Shown here one piece after another: positions 26,384-36,255 of a DNA stretch of 64,000 nt. Each line of letters starts with the position of its first letter. The stretch's first letter is position 1. Location of the stretch: positions 1 through 64,000 of the forward strand of contig JADFHF010000012.1 of assembly GCA_022567305.1 (NCBI GenBank). The letters are read 5' to 3'. The notes beneath the pieces are model-generated. The model worked only from the letters and a program-made list of their open reading frames with translations, was not told where the DNA came from and ran no database searches. The DNA is from Bacteroidota bacterium. GTDB lineage: Bacteria; Bacteroidota; Rhodothermia; Rhodothermales; UBA10348. The translations under genes were made by a program, and so were the position numbers.

Positions 26384-28632
26384 TTATTGCTGACACAATC
26401 CTTTTGTACGATGCATTACCGTCAATACCAGAGGCAACAGCACAAGATCTCCAAATAACGCTCCAACAACGGCGATTGATGTAAGAAGTCCAAAGTAGAA
26501 GACAGTTTTGACCCCAGCCAGCATGAGAATGGAGAATCCGAACGCCAGTACAATGCTTGTGAAGACGATCGATCGTCCTACGTGAGCCACGGTTTTTGTA
26601 AGGGCATCATCGGGACTGAGCGAAGCGGTCAGTTCCTGATACCGGACGAGAAGATGGATCGTATCATCGATCGCCACTCCCAGAACGATGGCCGCGACCA
26701 TGGCAGTGCCCATATCCAGCGGAATTCTAGCGATGCCCATTACACCGATCATTAAAGCGACCGGGATCAGGTTGGGCACCATCGCAATAAGTGCGAGTTT
26801 GAAATCGCGGATAAACAACCAGAAGAGTAAGAATACAAGGACGATCGCCAAGTAAAAGCTCTGAACTTGTGCCTCTTTGATATATGTGATCATCCGGGTG
26901 TATAAGGGAGGATACCCGGCCACGCGAGCATCAGCCAATCCTTCAAAATGCTTCTTGGTGAGCTCTTCAATTTGTAGAAGAGTTTTCTTCAGCGCTCGTG
27001 CGCTCATCATCGAACCTGTCAATGTCATACGGCTGGTCGTTCGATCCTCGCTCATCAGCCGATTGAATTCTTCCTCTTCGCGAGCTTCGACCATTCTGAG
27101 TGCAGAGCGTATTTGGGAATTGTTAGTCAGGACGCGATCGTTTCCATATCACGCTGCCGAATACCCCTTTACGAAGGTGTGAAGTCCGAGCGTCCCACTA
27201 ACACCTTCTATGCTCACGACCTCTTCTGAGAAAGCAACCAGAGAGGCCATGATTTTCGGATCTGAGAAACCATAGTCGCCGATTGGTCGAATCGTCACGT
27301 CAACGGACGAATAATCTCCCCAGTTTTCCTCGAGAAAGCGATGATCCCTGGTTACCCGATTATCACTCGGTAGATAACCGAGCGTATACGTATCCACCTC
27401 TATGTTACTGATACCGATGGTCGATACGACGGTTATAACAACCGCCACCATTCCGTATCGAGCAGGATGCCGTCTTACGCTTGAGAGCAGCGCAACAAGC
27501 AAATCTGTCAGTAGAGGTACAGCTCTCGGCCTGTAGCCCCGAGATTCGATAAGCGGCAGCATAGCGGCTGACCATACGAATGTGGCCAGTAGCGCCATGA
27601 CGATACCAATCGCTGAAAAAGCTCCCAACTCTCGATTACCCCGACCCGTGCGAACGAAAGCGTCAGGAAGCCAGCAGCTGTTGTCAGCGACGTGAACAGG
27701 CACGGACGAGCGACCCGGCTCAGGCATTCTTTTGCGAGTGTAAATCGATCTCCACGACGATCTCCTGCTCGCACGGCAAATTCGTTCAGCACATGGATCA
27801 GGTCGGCGATACCCAGTATGGAAACCACCGTCGGCAGCATGGCGGTCACCATGTTGATCTGCCTTCCGGATAGGCCCAGTGCCATAAGCGTAAGCAGGGA
27901 GGCTGTCAGTATTACACCAAACGTTAGCGCGACGAAAGCGACTCGCCGATATAGCAGATAGATTACCAGAAAAATGATGACGTAGCTCACTCCCATGAAA
28001 AGACCGAAGTCGCTTTTGGAGATACGGTTAATGCCCGTGAGGATTACGCCGTTCCCACCCAGATGTACAGCGTCCGTGCCGAGCACGGACGTTGCGGCAT
28101 CTGTAATATTAGAGATGATTCTCTCGCGCTCAGAATCGACATCCTGATCGGCAGCCATACGCGTCCAGATCATCGCCATGGTACCGGCCTCGTTGAGAAA
28201 CCTACCGCCGATTATCGGGGAATCTACGAGCAGATGTTTAAGCATTCGGGGAGGGGTCTCATATTTTTCGAGCACATTCACTACGCGAATTCCGAATGCC
28301 TGTCTCATCAGAACGCGAGCATTGGCGAGCGAGTACCCTCTGTCTATACCTTCGATTTCCTCCAAATCAGCGGTCAGTCGACGAATTTTATCTAGTTCCA
28401 CTCGATTCAACAGTCCGTCTTCATTTAGATACCCGATGACGACCACCTCGTCACTGCCAAACTCGTCGATGAACTCCCTGTAGGTCGTCACCGCAGGATC
28501 GCCCTCAACAAACCAGACCGTCAGGGCGTGGTTAGGCACGGATGCGTATCGGACGTATGACAACCTGAGCACGACGCACAGAATCAGAGCTGCGAAGTAA
28601 ATCCATCTGTATTTAGTCAGGTGCTCAATCAT
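26384..28632 (-). pseudogene. MMPL/RND-family lipid exporter, broken by one frameshift and one in-frame TGA
   Basis: Three pieces add up to one protein of about 750 residues with two RND halves, each with an N-terminal helix, a periplasmic loop and a sterol-sensing-type block. Piece one runs from 28632 to about 27630 (…TAMLPTVVSILGIADLIHVL, then FARVGVI). A one-base loss near 27630 moves the frame, and the sense continues as ELGAFSAIGIVMALLATF. At 27149-27151 an in-frame TGA follows GYSAA, after which the same frame continues YGNDRVLTNNSQIRSALRMV to the end (26384). Relatives export lipids or hydrophobic compounds. The ATG overlaps the preceding PSD-like stop as ATGA. A sequencing error could explain the frameshift but less easily both lesions. 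Confidence 0.85.
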
Positions 28633-29531
28633 GGGACTCTACCTATGGCGTCACCGAGTCGGATGTACGTCTCGAGCTCTTTTTCTGTATTGCTGATGAG
28701 ATCATTATCGAAGACAATCGCTCCTGGCTCGAAGAGGAGGACGATCGTCGAACCACCCAGCCCGAAGAGCCCCTTCCGAGCACTTTTTTCTACATGTTTA
28801 TCCGGGCAATAACGCTGCTGAATGGAGCCGATCGTGAACGCGCCGATTTCGACCATTCCAATCGGACCGAAATGGTCGGAATGAAAAACGGTCACCATCC
28901 GGTGATTTTCCGAATAGAAGGGTACGAGCGTTCGACGCGCGTATGGACTCACAGCGTAGTACTTCCCAGGAACGTTTGCAGCTGGTCCGGGCTTTCCGGA
29001 GTCCGGAAAATGAAAGTGATGATAGTCCGCAAGATAAAGTCGACTAACGAAAGCCGAGCCGTTGTCGAAATCGGCCGCCAATGACTCGTCGCGTACCAAC
29101 TCTCGAAGATCAAACGTTGCGCGCTTTATGCGAAAAGTCGTGTTAGCCTCAATCAACGGATATGCCAACGCACGGCCATCAACCGGCGAGACGCAGACTC
29201 CCGGTGTCGGACATATTGGGCGGTTGGAGAGGTCGATTTCGCGACTGAAGAACTCGTCGAAGCTCACGAACGTCTCGATTGGACGATTCAGATCTGAAAG
29301 GTCGATATTGAGAGCCTCGACAAACGGACCGATACGCCTCCGGCTCCAGTAGGTACTGTTTACCCAACCATAGAACCGCGAAAGCCACTTGTGTCGCAAG
29401 ATCAGTTCGGTCGCCAGGAGCCCGACCCTGGAATTGTAAGACCACGACAGGAACGACTGCGCGTATACGGCCTCAGTGACCAAGCGGCCACTTTCCCGGT
29501 CCATGTATGTCAGATTATCCATTGTGCTCAT
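28629..29531 (-). CDS. Phosphatidylserine-decarboxylase-like enzyme
   Basis: This 300-residue protein is of the pyruvoyl-dependent PSD family. The middle holds PVDGRALAYPL and YLADYHHFHFPDSG, and the self-cleavage site reads GGST at about residue 256 (LGST/GGST class), where the serine becomes the pyruvoyl group. The N-terminal part resembles PSD enzymes with an added domain (FVSFDEFFSREID). In the usual pathway it makes phosphatidylethanolamine. Here no phosphatidylserine synthase is adjacent, while a DUF3419 transferase that adds an amino-acid headgroup is in the same operon, so a different headgroup may be the substrate. It overlaps both neighbours by ATGA. Confidence 0.85.
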   Translation of the reverse strand: MSTMDNLTYMDRESGRLVTEAVYAQSFLSWSYNSRVGLLATELILRHKWLSRFYGWVNSTYWSRRRIGPFVEALNIDLSDLNRPIETFVSFDEFFSREIDLSNRPICPTPGVCVSPVDGRALAYPLIEANTTFRIKRATFDLRELVRDESLAADFDNGSAFVSRLYLADYHHFHFPDSGKPGPAANVPGKYYAVSPYARRTLVPFYSENHRMVTVFHSDHFGPIGMVEIGAFTIGSIQQRYCPDKHVEKSARKGLFGLGGSTIVLLFEPGAIVFDNDLISNTEKELETYIRLGDAIGRVP

Positions 29532-30658
29532 CGTTGGATCTCATAAAGGGCGTATTCGCGGTGTGCCGGAAAAGCATCGCCGAGGGCAAGCCCCCTGGAG
29601 ACTCCATCCGACAGCATGGGGCCGATCGTGAACGAATCGAGGCCGGCAGCGCGCATTGTTTGTGCAAAGTGGAACAAAGCCGATCGTCCAAAGCCCACGC
29701 GTCTGGCTATTGTTTCGCGAGTGGCGCCGGTGAGATAAAATAGCACGTGCTTCGAACGCCGCAGCTGCTGCAGGAATCGCACTTTGCTCAAGAGATGGTC
29801 CCGTCCCCCCATCCTTCGCACCGCTTCAGAAGGATCAAGAAACGCACCCGACAGGCCAGCGAGTTGATCATCCGCGTCGTATACGAGGCAGAAGAGCTGG
29901 TCATGGAGAGCATAACGGAGTCCCGCATGGAGCCTCTGAAAGCGCTCGACTGTAATCGGCGTGTATCCTAGAAAATCAGAGAACGAGTCAGCAAGAACCT
30001 CATGTATTCGTCTGATCTCCTCTTTAAACGAAGCCTTTGTAACCGGCTTGAAGCGGTACCCGAGTCTGATAAAGCGCTGGTAGCATTCTTCGTGTGGAAG
30101 CGAGAGTCGATCAATATCTTCCTGACCTTTTATGTCAATCGATTCCCAACGCTTTTTGACAGTAAAGCCATAGCGCTCGGCAAAATCCGGATAATAGGAT
30201 TTGTTGTAGGGTTCACTCTGGGGCCTGGGCTGAATGAATCCCTGCGTCATCCAGCGGTATCCGTGCCAGATATCGAAATTTATCGGAGCCCAGATGCGAT
30301 TTACTCCGTGCTTTGCTTCGAGCCATTCGAGTGCACGATTAAATAGGTCTTCCGCTGCCGCGAAGTCTTCAACGCATTCGAAATTTCCAATCGTACCTAC
30401 CTGTTCGCCGTCGCCGTCTTGAAGGGAGCCGTTGACGAACGCGGAAATTCTTCCCAATGTCGTTCCGTTGGTCCTTGCCAGGAGATGCCGACTGTCGCCT
30501 GCCTTCCGGTCATAGAGGGTCTCGGAAGACGCGAAGTTGGCGAGCTGTTTCTTCCGGAAGGGCGGAATCCACGCGGGATCCGAACAATAGAGTCGATAGA
30601 CGAAGTCGACAAACTCCGTTGCCAGCTCAAGGTTGGTATTGATGCAGAATATTCCCAT
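29528..30658 (-). CDS. GNAT-fold acyltransferase-like protein
   Basis: This is a 376-residue protein of the type annotated as GNAT-like N-acyltransferase. The N-terminal third resembles a degenerate GNAT lobe (ARTNGTTLGRISAFVNG, then IGNFECVEDFAAAEDLFNRA). The core strands contain PINFDIWHGYRWM and RFIRLGYRFKPVTKASFKEE. It probably acts on an acyl or amino group; the substrate is unknown. The gene lies 12 bases downstream of the UbiA-like gene and overlaps the PSD-like start by four bases (ATGA). No signal peptide is present, so it is cytoplasmic or peripheral. Confidence 0.65.
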   Translation of the reverse strand: MGIFCINTNLELATEFVDFVYRLYCSDPAWIPPFRKKQLANFASSETLYDRKAGDSRHLLARTNGTTLGRISAFVNGSLQDGDGEQVGTIGNFECVEDFAAAEDLFNRALEWLEAKHGVNRIWAPINFDIWHGYRWMTQGFIQPRPQSEPYNKSYYPDFAERYGFTVKKRWESIDIKGQEDIDRLSLPHEECYQRFIRLGYRFKPVTKASFKEEIRRIHEVLADSFSDFLGYTPITVERFQRLHAGLRYALHDQLFCLVYDADDQLAGLSGAFLDPSEAVRRMGGRDHLLSKVRFLQQLRRSKHVLFYLTGATRETIARRVGFGRSALFHFAQTMRAAGLDSFTIGPMLSDGVSRGLALGDAFPAHREYALYEIQR

Positions 30659-30670
30659 GGCGGAGCTCGC

Positions 30671-31669
30671 TCAGTTTGTTAAAATGCTACCCGCGATGAC
30701 GTAGTCCAGAATGACGGCCACGAGCGTCGCAAGAGCAAAAAATTCGGCAAAGGGTTGTAATCTGGACGTCCGCGGAGATGGGTGCCAAAGAAATCGGACG
30801 TACCCAACGACCACGATGGAAAATGCACCTATCAGGATCGTCGTGAACGCTGCGGACATCAGATCAATCCTGTAAAAGTAAATACCGAGTCCCAGTGCAA
30901 GCGCCTGCGCTAGTCCGGCGACGAGGACTGCACCCGATTGACCGAAGATCTGGGAGTAAGTGACATAGGCGTTTTCTTCTTCGGCCGAGCGGATTTTTCG
31001 CGCAATTTCCCATGCGAAGAAAGGCGCCCAGATCATGGCGATCGATAGGAGCGTCTTGGCCCAGTCGATGTGATGGATTTCCATTCCTGACTCCACAGAG
31101 AATAGGATGGCCAGGTAGAGGAGCATGAGGGGAATGATGGGGTTATGCGTTGCCAGATTGAGGAGCAGATGCTGTCTCAGAAGACCGGGCATAAAGAAAT
31201 AGACGAACATGAGCAGTGCGTACCCGAGCACAGCCAGGGCCGCCCAGAAAGCGTTGCCGGCCTGGCTGTTGACGAGCACGAAAAGCACGATCAGGACTAC
31301 GAGACTGAAAACGAGGTCCGATTCCCGAACCCGTCCAGACGGCAGAGGACGGTCACTGAATAGCTGCCGATCGATTTCTCTGTCCTTCAGTTCATCCATC
31401 AAACGCAGGATGAGCAGCAGACTGAACACACTCCAGATTCCGATCAATGAGTATTTGGATACGAGGTTGACGCGCGTATCATGAATGTTGGCAAGCACCG
31501 TCGACTGGCCGAGGAAAATGATTGCGGCCCTTACTAGACCAGCAGGAATAGGATACGTGTCGGAGAGGTAGGCCCTTGTTCTCGCCATGTATCCGACAAG
31601 CGATTGCCCGATGGCGGGGAGGCCGCCATCTCCTCTGGTGCTTGATAGTATGCCGGTATTCTTTTTCAT
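30671..31669 (-). CDS. UbiA-family prenyltransferase-like membrane protein
   Basis: From the ATG at 31669 (332 residues) there are about eight to nine membrane helices. The first conserved loop reads RLMDELKDREIDRQLFSDRP, a UbiA-type Asp-rich motif that binds Mg2+-prenyl diphosphate; the second, in the region of HHIDWAKTLL...AWEIARKIRSAEEE, is less regular. UbiA enzymes put a prenyl chain on an aromatic or glycerol acceptor. The acceptor here is unknown. The ATG overlaps the upstream stop (ATGA at 31666-31669), so the gene is translationally coupled to the phytol-kinase-like gene. Confidence 0.75.
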   Translation of the reverse strand: MKKNTGILSSTRGDGGLPAIGQSLVGYMARTRAYLSDTYPIPAGLVRAAIIFLGQSTVLANIHDTRVNLVSKYSLIGIWSVFSLLLILRLMDELKDREIDRQLFSDRPLPSGRVRESDLVFSLVVLIVLFVLVNSQAGNAFWAALAVLGYALLMFVYFFMPGLLRQHLLLNLATHNPIIPLMLLYLAILFSVESGMEIHHIDWAKTLLSIAMIWAPFFAWEIARKIRSAEEENAYVTYSQIFGQSGAVLVAGLAQALALGLGIYFYRIDLMSAAFTTILIGAFSIVVVGYVRFLWHPSPRTSRLQPFAEFFALATLVAVILDYVIAGSILTN

Positions 31670-32358
31670 GTCGAAATGACTTCCAAGAGCGTGTTCAATA
31701 GAAAGAAGCCGCCCAGCGGAATCAAGAGATTGTCTAAGCCTCGCCAAGCGATTGCCTCGAGAAGTGTCACGAAAATGGCCAGCGTAACGGCGATCACAAT
31801 CGCCTCAAGATGGCTCAACGCGAGGAAGTAGACGACGGGGAAGTATGTGCCGGCTAGACCGACAATGAAGAGTGCGCAGGAACCTTGCAAACTCTTCATT
31901 CCCCCGGGGGCTTCGTAACAAACACTGCCGTAACGAGTCCCTACCACTGCCGCGGCCGCGTCTCCAATCGTCAGATAGATAAGAGGAATGCAGTAGTAAA
32001 TCGGGTTTCCATTGCTGAGCAGGAACAGCACCGCGACCGCTGCCGGGAAGCACAATTCACCCATAGAATTACGACCTACTCCTCTGAGAACGGATCCTGC
32101 CGTTTTGGCCAGAGCTGGAATCCATCTAAGAGCCGCCAGTACGACGAAGGCGCTGACGCAGATAATGAGGACAGGCCAAGCGGACTCGAATATCCAGGGG
32201 AATGTCATAGACACCATGCCCATGGTCACATGGACCGTCTTTCGGGACGTCTCGGTTCGAATTTGGTATCTCTCCGCCAGGAAGTGAAGCATACCGATGA
32301 GGCTGCACAGCAGAACGAGGACGATTCCGATTCCTATCCATTCACTTGAGACATTCAT
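31666..32358 (-). CDS. Phytol/dolichol-kinase-like CTP-dependent membrane enzyme
   Basis: This 230-residue protein has about seven helices. It shows the SEC59/VTE5/CDP-diglyceride-synthase-type marks: SRKTVHVTMG near residue 40 (the KxxH pattern), and IYLTIGDAAAAVVGTRYG followed by PGGMKSLQGS, the nucleotide-binding end. Relatives phosphorylate phytol, dolichol or undecaprenol with CTP, or make CDP-lipids. The adjacent UbiA-like gene makes an isoprenoid alcohol/diphosphate role plausible. It starts 36 bases after the DUF3419 gene. Confidence 0.8.
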   Translation of the reverse strand: MNVSSEWIGIGIVLVLLCSLIGMLHFLAERYQIRTETSRKTVHVTMGMVSMTFPWIFESAWPVLIICVSAFVVLAALRWIPALAKTAGSVLRGVGRNSMGELCFPAAVAVLFLLSNGNPIYYCIPLIYLTIGDAAAAVVGTRYGSVCYEAPGGMKSLQGSCALFIVGLAGTYFPVVYFLALSHLEAIVIAVTLAIFVTLLEAIAWRGLDNLLIPLGGFFLLNTLLEVIST

Positions 32359-32394
32359 GTCACTTCTCGTTTTATCGGAATGACGTTGGTTTCG

Positions 32395-33531
32395 TCAGCA
32401 GATTTCCTCAACGACGAAATCGCTGTAGAAAAAGGTTTTATTCACTCGGTGCAATCGGCGGCTGAGCCTTGAAAGTGGACGCAGCCTGTCGGCCATGGAC
32501 TCGGGACGACGCCTGGAAACAAGCAGGTTCCAATAGGCCAGCCTGCCTCCCGAGCGACCGATGAATAGCAGTCGATCAAGCAGGCGATGGTAAATGCTCT
32601 CTGACATGTACTCGAAGATGTCACTGAGATTGAAGCGATCGATGCTATTGCCAGGGTAATCTTTCGCCAGGGATTCGATTGAGCCGCATCGTAACTCCAG
32701 CCGGTCCAGGTTGGCTCTAATCACTTCGAAATTCTCTTCGCGCAACGCGTACGGGAGAGCTGTTCGATGGCTGCCCGTTAGGATCCAGATCAGATATGGA
32801 TTTTCGGATGGATCAAGAATTGAAAATGCACGATGGGCCCTGGACAGAATCTGGTCGCTCACACTCCCTTCCACGTAACGGAAACACCCCTCTTCCCGCC
32901 CCAGAAGGGACATCGTAACGCGCGAAAAAAAGCAATGGGAGAAGAATTTCCATCTCCATGTATTCCAATGGCTTTGATAAAATCGAATCCTATCGGAGCT
33001 CGATTTCGGCAGTAGCATCTCGTGCACACGATGCTTCCCATGAATAAGAGGAAGCACCCTGCGGCGAAAGAGGGTGAAATATCTTTCCAGTTGGCCGGAA
33101 CCAGAGAATCCCTGTGCGATAGCTTCGCCCTGCCCATCCCAAAAACGTCTGCTATCGCTGGACAGAAGAGTGCGGCATCGACTGTAGAGCCTGTCCCGTC
33201 TTAAGCTAGGCCGCGACCCCACCAGCTCGAGAAGTTCTCCGTGATCCAGCTCACGGTAAGCGGCCATGCGGAGCTCCAGGCAGGCGAGTTGTGCGGGATT
33301 CAGGTCGAGTGCGATCACGTGCTCCGGATCTCTGGTCAGGAGAGCGAGTGTATTATCCCCTGCCGAAGAGATGGACAGACACGTATCGCCCGGTTGGACA
33401 TTGAGTCCATCCAGGAGTACGTCGGTGTCTTCCCAGCACTGCGCGTATTTGATCCCGGCTGTATTTACCTGCCATTCAGAAACAGATGTTTCGCGAAGCA
33501 TCTCGTTAGTATTTGTGAGAAAGCCGATCAT
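32395..33531 (-). CDS. DUF3419 (BtaA-like) S-adenosylmethionine 3-amino-3-carboxypropyl transferase
   Basis: From the ATG at 33531 (378 residues), the start overlaps the upstream stop as ATGA; an earlier ATG at 33564 is less likely. The methyltransferase-like fold has GIKYAQCWEDTDVLLDGL and the AdoMet loop LSISSAGDNTLALL, then IALDLNPAQLACLELRM, the DUF3419 signature. The middle (about 190-230) and end hold the extra helices. BtaA of this family transfers the aminocarboxypropyl group of AdoMet to diacylglycerol, the first step to the betaine lipid DGTS. No BtaB N-methyltransferase is adjacent, so the product may be a non-methylated homoserine lipid. Confidence 0.85.
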   Translation of the reverse strand: MIGFLTNTNEMLRETSVSEWQVNTAGIKYAQCWEDTDVLLDGLNVQPGDTCLSISSAGDNTLALLTRDPEHVIALDLNPAQLACLELRMAAYRELDHGELLELVGSRPSLRRDRLYSRCRTLLSSDSRRFWDGQGEAIAQGFSGSGQLERYFTLFRRRVLPLIHGKHRVHEMLLPKSSSDRIRFYQSHWNTWRWKFFSHCFFSRVTMSLLGREEGCFRYVEGSVSDQILSRAHRAFSILDPSENPYLIWILTGSHRTALPYALREENFEVIRANLDRLELRCGSIESLAKDYPGNSIDRFNLSDIFEYMSESIYHRLLDRLLFIGRSGGRLAYWNLLVSRRRPESMADRLRPLSRLSRRLHRVNKTFFYSDFVVEEIC

Positions 33532-36233
33532 ACCATAACCTTTATATTTTTGTCTGACGTGCACTGATTGTCGCTTGAGAGACGCCGTACCCTTCCCGTG
33601 CTTCCGTCCATCTCCACGAGATCGCCGTCGCGAAGCCAGTTCGTTACCCCGGACAGCGAGACAATCGACGGGATTCCCAATTCACGCGAGACGATCGCAA
33701 CGTGTGACAAAACGCTTCCGCGCTCGACCAAAACGCCGGCGCAGACGGGAAACAGCATGACCCAACCTGGATCCGTTCTCTCTGCTACGAGAATTTCACC
33801 GCCTTTCAGATCGACTGTATTTGGATCTTTGACAATGCGAACCCGTCCCCGTATTCGACCGGGTGAACACGCGATTCCGCAGCACGAGTCATCGGCTGAG
33901 TCCGCACGAAGTACAACGTCAGATGTTTGAAAGGTGTGGCCAATATTTACGTTGCCTTGTGTTATGAAACGGTCTGCCGGGGAACAATCACTATACTGTT
34001 CAAAGTTCGTTTTGCGGAGTACTGCTAATCCCTCGAGATCCGTTGTCGTTGCCGTGCCGTCAACGAACCCCAGGATCTCGTGTAATTCGAGATAGAAGAT
34101 GTTGCGCGGGTGAGAAAGAACGCCGTCTGCATGGAACCGGTGTCCGATTTCTACGAAGACACGCCTTACCATTCCAAACGCACGTGTTCTCTCAAATCGC
34201 AGATTCTCTCGACCGGTAACTCGCGCGCGCGCATGCTTGAGCACCCATGCGAATACGCATCTACGCAGCGGGTGGCGCCGTAACGACCGTGAAATGTACC
34301 GTTCGATTTGTCGCCTCTGGTCCGGAATAGAAATATCCGATCCAGGGCTCTTGGACGATAGGATGTAGCGAGCAGTCTGTCCGATGGATCGGAGGAGGAG
34401 GTTTGGATCATCGATAAGGGTAAAACTCTCCAGCTTCAGCTCATCCAGACAGCGATCCCCGAATTTGGCCAAATAGTCTTGAAAAAGACGGAAAAGCCGG
34501 GGATAATTGGCGAGTACGCTAACCGTTTCGGGTCCTGATCCAGAAATCAGATTGTCGACCAATTCGGGCCGTGAAGCGGCAAGTGAAGCCATTTCCCGGA
34601 TACGTCGCGCAGGTTCTGTACTGATTACTCCACCGTCACTGATGAGTAAGGCATTCTCCAAATGATTCTTATCAGGCAGCCAAATGGACACAAGCTTTTT
34701 CAGCACGCCGTAGAAAATCATGGCAAAAAAATCGTTGATAATTGGCGCATCCCATTTTCTAAGTAGCTGTTGCTCCAGGAAGCGGTAGTAATCGGTGAGT
34801 TCGTCGATGCGGAGGATTTCGAGGCTACCGCCTGGTGGAATCAAGGTGTTGTTCAGCCGCTCGTAAAATGCTCTGCTTCGACGCCGTAACGTGAAATGGT
34901 TGTAGATCAACCCGCAGATCGCCCCAAGGAACCGTGCTCCGTCACGAACCCGTTCGCTCGTGGACTGAACAGGGCTTGAGTCCACTGCGTGTTTTGGGAG
35001 CGATTCATCTAGCCCCAGCATTTGGGTGTGGAATTTCCAAGTGAATTTTGATCCGGGCAACAGACAAAGCAAGCGATACCAGTTATGAACGTTGTAGTAC
35101 ATGCGCCCGCGTATCAGGCCGATCATGGCGCCGAAGCAGTCCTCATACGCGGCGATCGTCTTTCCCGACACCCACATAAAGCGGGCGAAACTACGGTAAA
35201 CCTCTTCATATGCACGCCTGGCGAATGAAAACGTCAACGGCGTCGTAACGCCTCCGTAGCTCTCCACAAGATTCGTATTGTCCCAGACTGCAGGTTTTCC
35301 CTCCGGATCGGGCAAGTTGCCGAGAGCAGTAATCGGACGCGATTGAAGCAGATGTATCCGGTCGTCTTCAATCGCCCACTCAATGTCCTGCGGTCGATGA
35401 AAATGGCGACTGCAGACGTCAGCCATAGCTGCTACGGCCCGAACATGTTTGTCGGTAATAACCTGCCTGGAGAAGCGACGGACATGCGTTCGGGACGCTG
35501 CCATCCCGGCTTCGCCGATGGAATCGAAAGAACGTGATCTTCCCTCCTCGGTCAGGAGACGTTCCAGAATGCGACCGTCACGGTCGAGTCGAAACGTGTC
35601 TGCCGAGGCGGCGCCCGATACAAGATCTGTTGCAAGACCGCTGACGGCGCTTACGACAGAGACATCTCTACGTCCGGTTACGGGATCAGCGTCGAAGGCA
35701 ACACCAGAAACCTGGGCATCGACCATTTGCTGAATGAGAACGGCTGGTGGCTGGATTGTCTCTTCGATTTGCTGCGCCTGCGCATAGTCGGATATTCGTT
35801 TGGAAAAGCTGGATCGCCAGATCGAAGTAACAGCATTGAGTACGTCCGATGGATACACGAAAAGGAAGGTCTCGTATTGACCGGCGAAAGAAGCCGATTC
35901 TCCATCTTCAAATACGGCTGACGATCGGACCGCGACTGCTGTGCCGTCAGGACACAGGCGTTTCAGCGCCAAGGTGAGCTGTTTCTCTACCGTGGGCGAA
36001 GGAAAGACGTCGTAACGCCTGGATGTAGGTGAATGACGGCTAGATCGGTGCTTTCGTCTCTGCTGCGTCGCTAAACTGTCGGAAAAAGCTTTCGTAGTGA
36101 GAGCGAACCAAGGAGGAATTGGCAGATTCGTCGTTTGCAACTCAGCAAGAGCTGCCGCCTTACCTCCGATCAATTCGCGCGATCCTCCGTCTTCCGGGAA
36201 TCGTATGATATTCTTGTCGTATGTCGATTTCAT
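33528..36233 (-). CDS. PEP-synthase/pyruvate-phosphate-dikinase-like enzyme
   Basis: From the ATG at 36233 the protein has about 901 residues. The N-terminal PPDK ATP-grasp domain (residues 1-330) has GGKAAALAEL, VAVRSSAVFEDGESASFAGQ and GVAFDADPVTGRRDVSVVS. The C-terminal mobile domain carries the catalytic histidine in ERGSVLSHVAIVSRELGIPS (about residues 835-855). The PEP/pyruvate TIM-barrel of real PEP synthase is absent; the middle 330-800 is another, alpha-rich region. Proteins of this kind phosphorylate unusual acceptors (as in rifampin phosphotransferase). In this operon it may act on a lipid or isoprenoid. Such a role is inference. Confidence 0.8.
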   Translation of the reverse strand: MKSTYDKNIIRFPEDGGSRELIGGKAAALAELQTTNLPIPPWFALTTKAFSDSLATQQRRKHRSSRHSPTSRRYDVFPSPTVEKQLTLALKRLCPDGTAVAVRSSAVFEDGESASFAGQYETFLFVYPSDVLNAVTSIWRSSFSKRISDYAQAQQIEETIQPPAVLIQQMVDAQVSGVAFDADPVTGRRDVSVVSAVSGLATDLVSGAASADTFRLDRDGRILERLLTEEGRSRSFDSIGEAGMAASRTHVRRFSRQVITDKHVRAVAAMADVCSRHFHRPQDIEWAIEDDRIHLLQSRPITALGNLPDPEGKPAVWDNTNLVESYGGVTTPLTFSFARRAYEEVYRSFARFMWVSGKTIAAYEDCFGAMIGLIRGRMYYNVHNWYRLLCLLPGSKFTWKFHTQMLGLDESLPKHAVDSSPVQSTSERVRDGARFLGAICGLIYNHFTLRRRSRAFYERLNNTLIPPGGSLEILRIDELTDYYRFLEQQLLRKWDAPIINDFFAMIFYGVLKKLVSIWLPDKNHLENALLISDGGVISTEPARRIREMASLAASRPELVDNLISGSGPETVSVLANYPRLFRLFQDYLAKFGDRCLDELKLESFTLIDDPNLLLRSIGQTARYILSSKSPGSDISIPDQRRQIERYISRSLRRHPLRRCVFAWVLKHARARVTGRENLRFERTRAFGMVRRVFVEIGHRFHADGVLSHPRNIFYLELHEILGFVDGTATTTDLEGLAVLRKTNFEQYSDCSPADRFITQGNVNIGHTFQTSDVVLRADSADDSCCGIACSPGRIRGRVRIVKDPNTVDLKGGEILVAERTDPGWVMLFPVCAGVLVERGSVLSHVAIVSRELGIPSIVSLSGVTNWLRDGDLVEMDGSTGRVRRLSSDNQCTSDKNIKVMV

Positions 36234-36255
36234 GATGTTTCGCCTCACACGGCAT

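Noticed and set aside
26085-26484. Plus- and minus-strand frames with hydrophobic runs between the pilin-like remnant and the exporter
   Set aside because: They overlap each other and the exporter end, with no Shine-Dalgarno or motif.
27508-28632. Reading the first part of the exporter as a complete 374-residue protein
   Set aside because: The last 40 residues after the shift are nonsense, while the other frame continues the family pattern exactly.
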